From the NCBI GenBank assembly GCA_030691835.1, contig JAUYDO010000087.1, positions 1 through 5,301 of the forward strand: a stretch of 5,301 nt of DNA. The letters are read 5' to 3'. Numbering within the stretch: position 1 is the first letter of the stretch; each line of letters opens with the position of its first letter. The DNA comes from Dehalococcoidia bacterium. Its GTDB lineage: Bacteria; Chloroflexota; Dehalococcoidia; Dehalococcoidales; UBA3254. Shown in pieces: positions 5,067 to 5,301 of the stretch. A program made the position numbers and the translations under genes. Below the pieces are notes generated by a model, which worked only from the letters and a program-made list of their open reading frames with translations, made no database searches and was not told the DNA's origin.

Positions 5067-5301
5067 TTACTTCTTCTTAAGTTCCTCTTGCTTAAGCATC
5101 TTGAGAAGCTTGATGGCTTCATCAACCGCGGAGCCGGCGTCCCTGGCATATCCGTCAGCGCCGTACTTTTCAGCGATAGAGGCATCCAGGGGAGCGCCGC
5201 CCAGCATGATGCGGACATTGGGATTCCGCTCTCTTAGTTTCTTCACTATTACAGGCATAGCCAGCATGCTGGTGGTCATCAGGGCTGATATGCCGACAAT
5301 A
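5067..5301 (-). CDS. Corrinoid (B12-binding) methyltransferase protein, C-terminal part only
   Basis: The frame is open to the window edge, so the visible 77 residues are the end of a longer protein. IVGISALMTTSM, then VRIMLGGAPLD, then YGADGYARDAGSAVDEAI match the last part of the Rossmann-like cobalamin-binding domain of small corrinoid proteins (MtaC, MtbC, MttC, MtgC and similar). There 'G.SAL.TT.M' and 'GGAP' line the nucleotide tail of B12 and 'GADGYA.DA' forms the closing helix. The DxHxxG lower-ligand motif and the N-terminal helical cap lie beyond base 5301. The protein carries the methyl group on cobalt between the two methyltransferases and is the substrate of the RACo-like activator that follows. 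The lysine-rich tail (KQEELKKK) ends in TAA. An internal ATG at 5277-5279 is not the start, because conserved domain residues precede it. The specific subtype cannot be told from this part. Confidence 0.92.
   Translation of the reverse strand, partial: IVGISALMTTSMLAMPVIVKKLRERNPNVRIMLGGAPLDASIAEKYGADGYARDAGSAVDEAIKLLKMLKQEELKKK

Noticed and set aside
4857..5237. Plus-strand frame of 126 codons spanning the activator start and the corrinoid-protein end
   Set aside because: It crosses two real genes and the hairpin repeat; its middle is simply a translation of the repeat element.

Overview
The window is a one-strand (minus) gene block that reads as a bacterial corrinoid-dependent methyl-transfer locus. 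In transcription order (high to low coordinates) it holds: the C-terminal end of a B12-binding corrinoid protein (cut by the window edge); a 659-residue ferredoxin/ASKHA reductive activator of corrinoid proteins (RACo-like); a REP-associated tyrosine transposase (RAYT) with an in-frame stop; an MtrH-family methyltransferase; a UroD-fold MtaA/MtbA-like zinc methyltransferase; and the first 47 codons of a BKACE-type beta-keto acid cleavage enzyme (cut by the other window edge).

The parts fit one cycle. A methyl donor is demethylated onto Co(I) of the corrinoid protein. A second methyltransferase moves the methyl group to a pterin such as tetrahydrofolate. The ferredoxin/ASKHA protein re-reduces corrinoid that has oxidised to Co(II). 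Most likely the UroD-fold enzyme is the substrate-side methyltransferase and the MtrH-like enzyme the pterin-side one, as in bacterial O-demethylase and glycine-betaine systems. The substrate cannot be read from the sequence. The adjacent BKACE gene allows a carnitine/betaine or other quaternary-amine idea, but only as inference.

Layout: 5301-5067 corrinoid protein; 5066-4947 spacer holding a two-hairpin repeat element; 4946-2967 activator; 2974-2396 decayed RAYT gene overlapping the activator stop by 8 nt; 2395-2155 spacer with a composite palindromic repeat and a possible tRNA remnant; 2154-1213 MtrH-like gene; 1212-178 UroD-fold gene, abutting the previous stop; 143-1 BKACE start behind a strong Shine-Dalgarno. 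The RAYT gene itself contains copies of the palindromic repeat found downstream of it, one of them a 27-nt exact match. There is no stretch over 300 bases without a gene.

Organism: an anaerobe with corrinoid C1 metabolism. Gene content, moderately high GC and the repeat/RAYT style suggest an uncultivated Chloroflexota (Dehalococcoidia-like), a Desulfobacterota or a similar subsurface lineage. That placement is an impression, not a demonstration. The methyl-transfer genes belong to known families; the less ordinary content is the gene combination and the repeat/transposase biology.
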